Shown one piece after another: positions 61,801 through 64,000 of a stretch of 64,000 nt of DNA. The DNA is from Tritrichomonas musculus (Eukaryota > Parabasalia > Tritrichomonadida > Tritrichomonadidae), in contig JAPFFF010000064.1 in the NCBI GenBank assembly GCA_039105265.1, forward strand, positions 186,001-250,000. Reading direction: 5' to 3'. Under the pieces are notes generated by a model that worked only from the letters and a program-made list of their open reading frames with translations, searched no databases and was not told the origin of the DNA. The number at the start of each line of letters is the position of its first letter. The stretch's first letter is position 1. Both the position numbers and the translations under genes were made by a program.

Positions 61801-64000
61801 AGAAGATATAAATAACAATGTTTTAACCAAAGAAATAGTTTTTAACATTAAGAAACAAGTTAAAACATTTTTGGCATGTTTTGATAAAGATTTAAATATT
61901 TTTGATGACGCTGTTGATGACAGAAAAGGGCATATTACTTCAGAAGTACAATTTTACGAAGATATTATTTGGTTCTCATTGGTTTATGATATTATTAATA
62001 AAATCAAGTTTGAAAAAGATAATGTTTTCCAAAGTATTATACAATTGAGCAGTTTCAAGGGAACGGATCATATATCAAATATATTGACAAATCGTCTTCT
62101 TAAAATAAATAATAAGTCAAATGGTATTTCGAATGAAGACTTTAATAATATTGAATCAATGCTTAATGCGCAATTACTATACAAACTGCATCATAATAAA
62201 AATGTACTTAAAAAGATTGATTCATTAAATAATATTTTCAATGACTTAGAAAAAAGGAATCCAGTTAAAGAATTAGTTATTGAATGGATCGAATCAAAAA
62301 CAAATCAATTTTTCGATCTTAAATTACCAATGTTTAAGCCAAAAGATCTTCTATTTTTATTCATTGAAAATATTGATAAAGAATTTATCAATCCAGGTCC
62401 ATTTACTAGAGAAATGGATTATGAAAGCCAGATTAAAGTCATTGAAATACTATCTTCTAATGGTGGATTGAATTTCACAAGTGCAAAAGAATATTCGAAT
62501 ATGATCATTCAAAAATTGCATAAAGATTTCATCCCCAAAAATCACCGTCCTTTGATTTCAAAAGAAACGACTGAAATAATAAATATAATTGCAGAAAAAA
62601 TAGATTTATTAAAGAATTCTAAATATAAGTTTACATTTAATGATAAAGGATTCATGGATAAGGAATGGATGAAAGATGATTCTTTCATTAAAAATTATCC
62701 TTCACTAGTTTATTGGATGGTAAAGAATCCAAGGCTTACTTCCCATCTTCAAAATTACTTCTCAAGTAATGCATTTTCAGAAGATAAACTTCCATTCAAA
62801 CTTTTTGCTTTAAGATTAAAATCATCTTTAAGTTGCATCAAATTTGAATGTCAAGCAAATACAAAAACAGCTCGTTATCTTCAAAAGACTATTAATGAAA
62901 CTTTTAAAGACAAAATCAGAAACAAGATTCAGAAATTTGAATCATTTAATTCAAAATGGATTAATGTTCTTCTTCCTTCAGTTCCATTTGAATTGTCAAA
63001 CCCAGATTATCATATGTTTTATCAATTTTTTATTAATATGTCAGAAGATGATACTATTTTGGAAGAAGTAATTCAAGATAAAAAAGAAAAGGCTATTAAC
63101 ACCTTTGTTAAAAATGTATGCAATCTTGTTTTTGAGGATAAAAATGACTTCAAAATAACTCCTGAAATTGAACAAGATAATAAATTAGATTGCATTTTTT
63201 CATTCATCAAAAATCCCAACGAATTTATAAGTTGTTCAATTCAGTCAGAAATTAATTGTCTTTTTCAAAAAATTATTGATTTACCTGACTATAAAAACTT
63301 AATAGAGCATATCTCAAAAATGAAAAAAGAAGTCGATAAAAGAGTAAACTTGTTTAAGATTTCTATCAAAGAAGAATTAAGTTCTCGGAATAAAATTTAT
63401 GAAGAAGAAGCACAACAAAAGAAAAATCAAAAAATAAAAGAAAATAAAAAAATGTTTCTTAATTACATGAAAGATTATACAAAAAGTTTCAATATTCTTA
63501 TAAACGAACAAAACAATATGAAATTCAAAACATTACAAAAACATTTTTATGATGTACAAGAGAATAAAAGCAAGTTACCTAAAATGTTTGAGGAAAACGG
63601 ACAAATTCTTTCATTAATTAAATTCAATTATCATAAGAATAAAGGCAAGAAGCATTCAATTAAGATTAATATTGAAATGAATAATAAGAAAAAAACAGAA
63701 AAAGTTTCTTTGAATTCAAATCAAGATTATTACTTTTATTCATGGCAAATTGATGAAAATAAAAAGCAATCAATTCAAAACGCACTTCCTAATTTTGATT
63801 TAACTTGGGAGCCAATTAATTTAATTCCTCTATCCAAAACATTTAACATAAATACTTACTGTGAATCTAATGTTGAAAAATTTGCGGTCAAGAAATCATC
63901 AATACATTTTGATGATGGATATAGTCAAGATCATTTTTACTGGATTATTGATAACGTCTCAACAAAAGTGATCGAATCAGTCCAAAAACTTGATGAAAAT
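52829..64000 (+). CDS. Giant pseudokinase / Sel1-like / six-AAA+ protein (incomplete at right edge)
   Basis: One frame runs from ATG 52829 to the window edge, 3,724 codons, with a single TAG at 55760 (codon 978). Residues about 15-275 are kinase-like with AMKVLK (K43), but HGN (139-141) replaces HRD and DSL (159-161) replaces DFG, so it is a pseudokinase. A Sel1-like helical segment follows (about 300-360). Six AAA+ modules come next, with P-loops near codons 439 (GPTGTSKT, Walker B LLLDEINL at 505), 721 (SKSGNGAT), 1064 (GPTGAGKT, Walker B IILDEFNL), 1410 (GPSGMKS), 1811 (GTMSGQGKQ) and 2127 (GDTASGKS). Modules 1, 3 and 6 look able to bind ATP; 2, 4 and 5 are degenerate. Beyond about 2,400 the chain is helical. 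Six AAA in one chain is the midasin/dynein/RNF213 plan; the end, where diagnostic domains would lie, is outside the window. Confidence 0.85.
55760..55762 (+). other. Single in-frame TAG in the giant AAA ORF
   Basis: The codon is TAG between KF and DYF (AAA TTC TAG GAC). The same frame is open for 977 codons before it and for at least 2,746 after it. It lies at the join between AAA module 2 and module 3. It is a young nonsense change, a sequencing error, or a read-through site. Confidence 0.9.

Noticed and set aside
53113-62000. Minus-strand and out-of-frame ORFs under the giant AAA gene
   Set aside because: They overlap the open AAA frame, are short and lack motifs.

Overview
The window looks like nuclear DNA from a trichomonad (parabasalid) protist, most likely a Tritrichomonas-type species. 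The reasons are: single-exon, mostly well-spaced genes in very A+T-rich spacers; an initiator-like TCAYTTTT motif 6-30 bases before many ATGs; and the typical trichomonad gene families (Sel1-repeat proteins, BspA-like leucine-rich repeats joined to a DUF3447-type domain, Pmp-like and Ser/Phe/Thr-repeat surface antigens, CH-domain cytoskeletal proteins, cathepsin-L-like proteases, bacterial-type enzymes, a Polinton/Maverick element). The species is inferred, not proven.

Layout. 1-7782: right-hand part of a Polinton, all genes on the minus strand (three NUMOD/HNH-like ORFs, major capsid, small virion-type proteins, packaging ATPase, integrase, a possible second capsid protein). It abuts a decayed host gene (7783-8116). 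8-14.6 kb: a small TTAA/TA-bounded MITE, an intact Sel1-repeat gene, a broken surface antigen and a broken CH-domain/beta-trefoil gene. 14.8-20.7 kb: a large unknown helical protein with a decayed partial copy downstream, an EF-hand protein ending in a CaaX box, and a type I membrane protein. 20.9-25.4 kb: a dead cathepsin-L gene, an unknown dead gene, a small basic amphipathic protein, and a 1.7 kb element with 389-bp near-identical terminal inverted repeats. 25.6-30 kb: four-EF-hand protein, second Sel1 protein, metallo-beta-lactamase-fold enzyme. 30.4-33.6 kb: a compositional island (two G+C-rich divergent ORFs plus truncated surface-protein pieces). 34.4-36.1 kb: CH-domain/coiled-coil protein, then about 3.2 kb of A+T-rich DNA holding one MITE-like element. 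39.2-42 kb: a C2-like protein with a Q/N/Y-rich tail, a divergent DHHC-type membrane protein, and tRNA-Ser(GCU). 42-51.5 kb: mostly dead genes (GH3 beta-glucosidase, BTB-like protein, tRNA-His-like, CPSF30 zinc-finger scrap, DUF3447-BspA fusion) around one intact GNAT-like gene. 51.6-52.4 kb: RBR-type E3 ligase. 52.8 kb to the right edge: a giant ORF, at least 3,724 codons, fusing a pseudokinase and a Sel1-like segment to six consecutive AAA+ modules of the midasin/dynein/RNF213 type, with one in-frame TAG.

There is no operon logic; each host gene seems to have its own initiator-type promoter. The most interesting items are the pseudokinase-hexa-AAA protein, the G+C-rich divergent gene pair of foreign composition, the long-TIR element, and several odd single proteins (CaaX EF-hand, DHFC acyltransferase-like protein, prion-like C2 protein). 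Pseudogenes are unusually dense: about ten in 64 kb.
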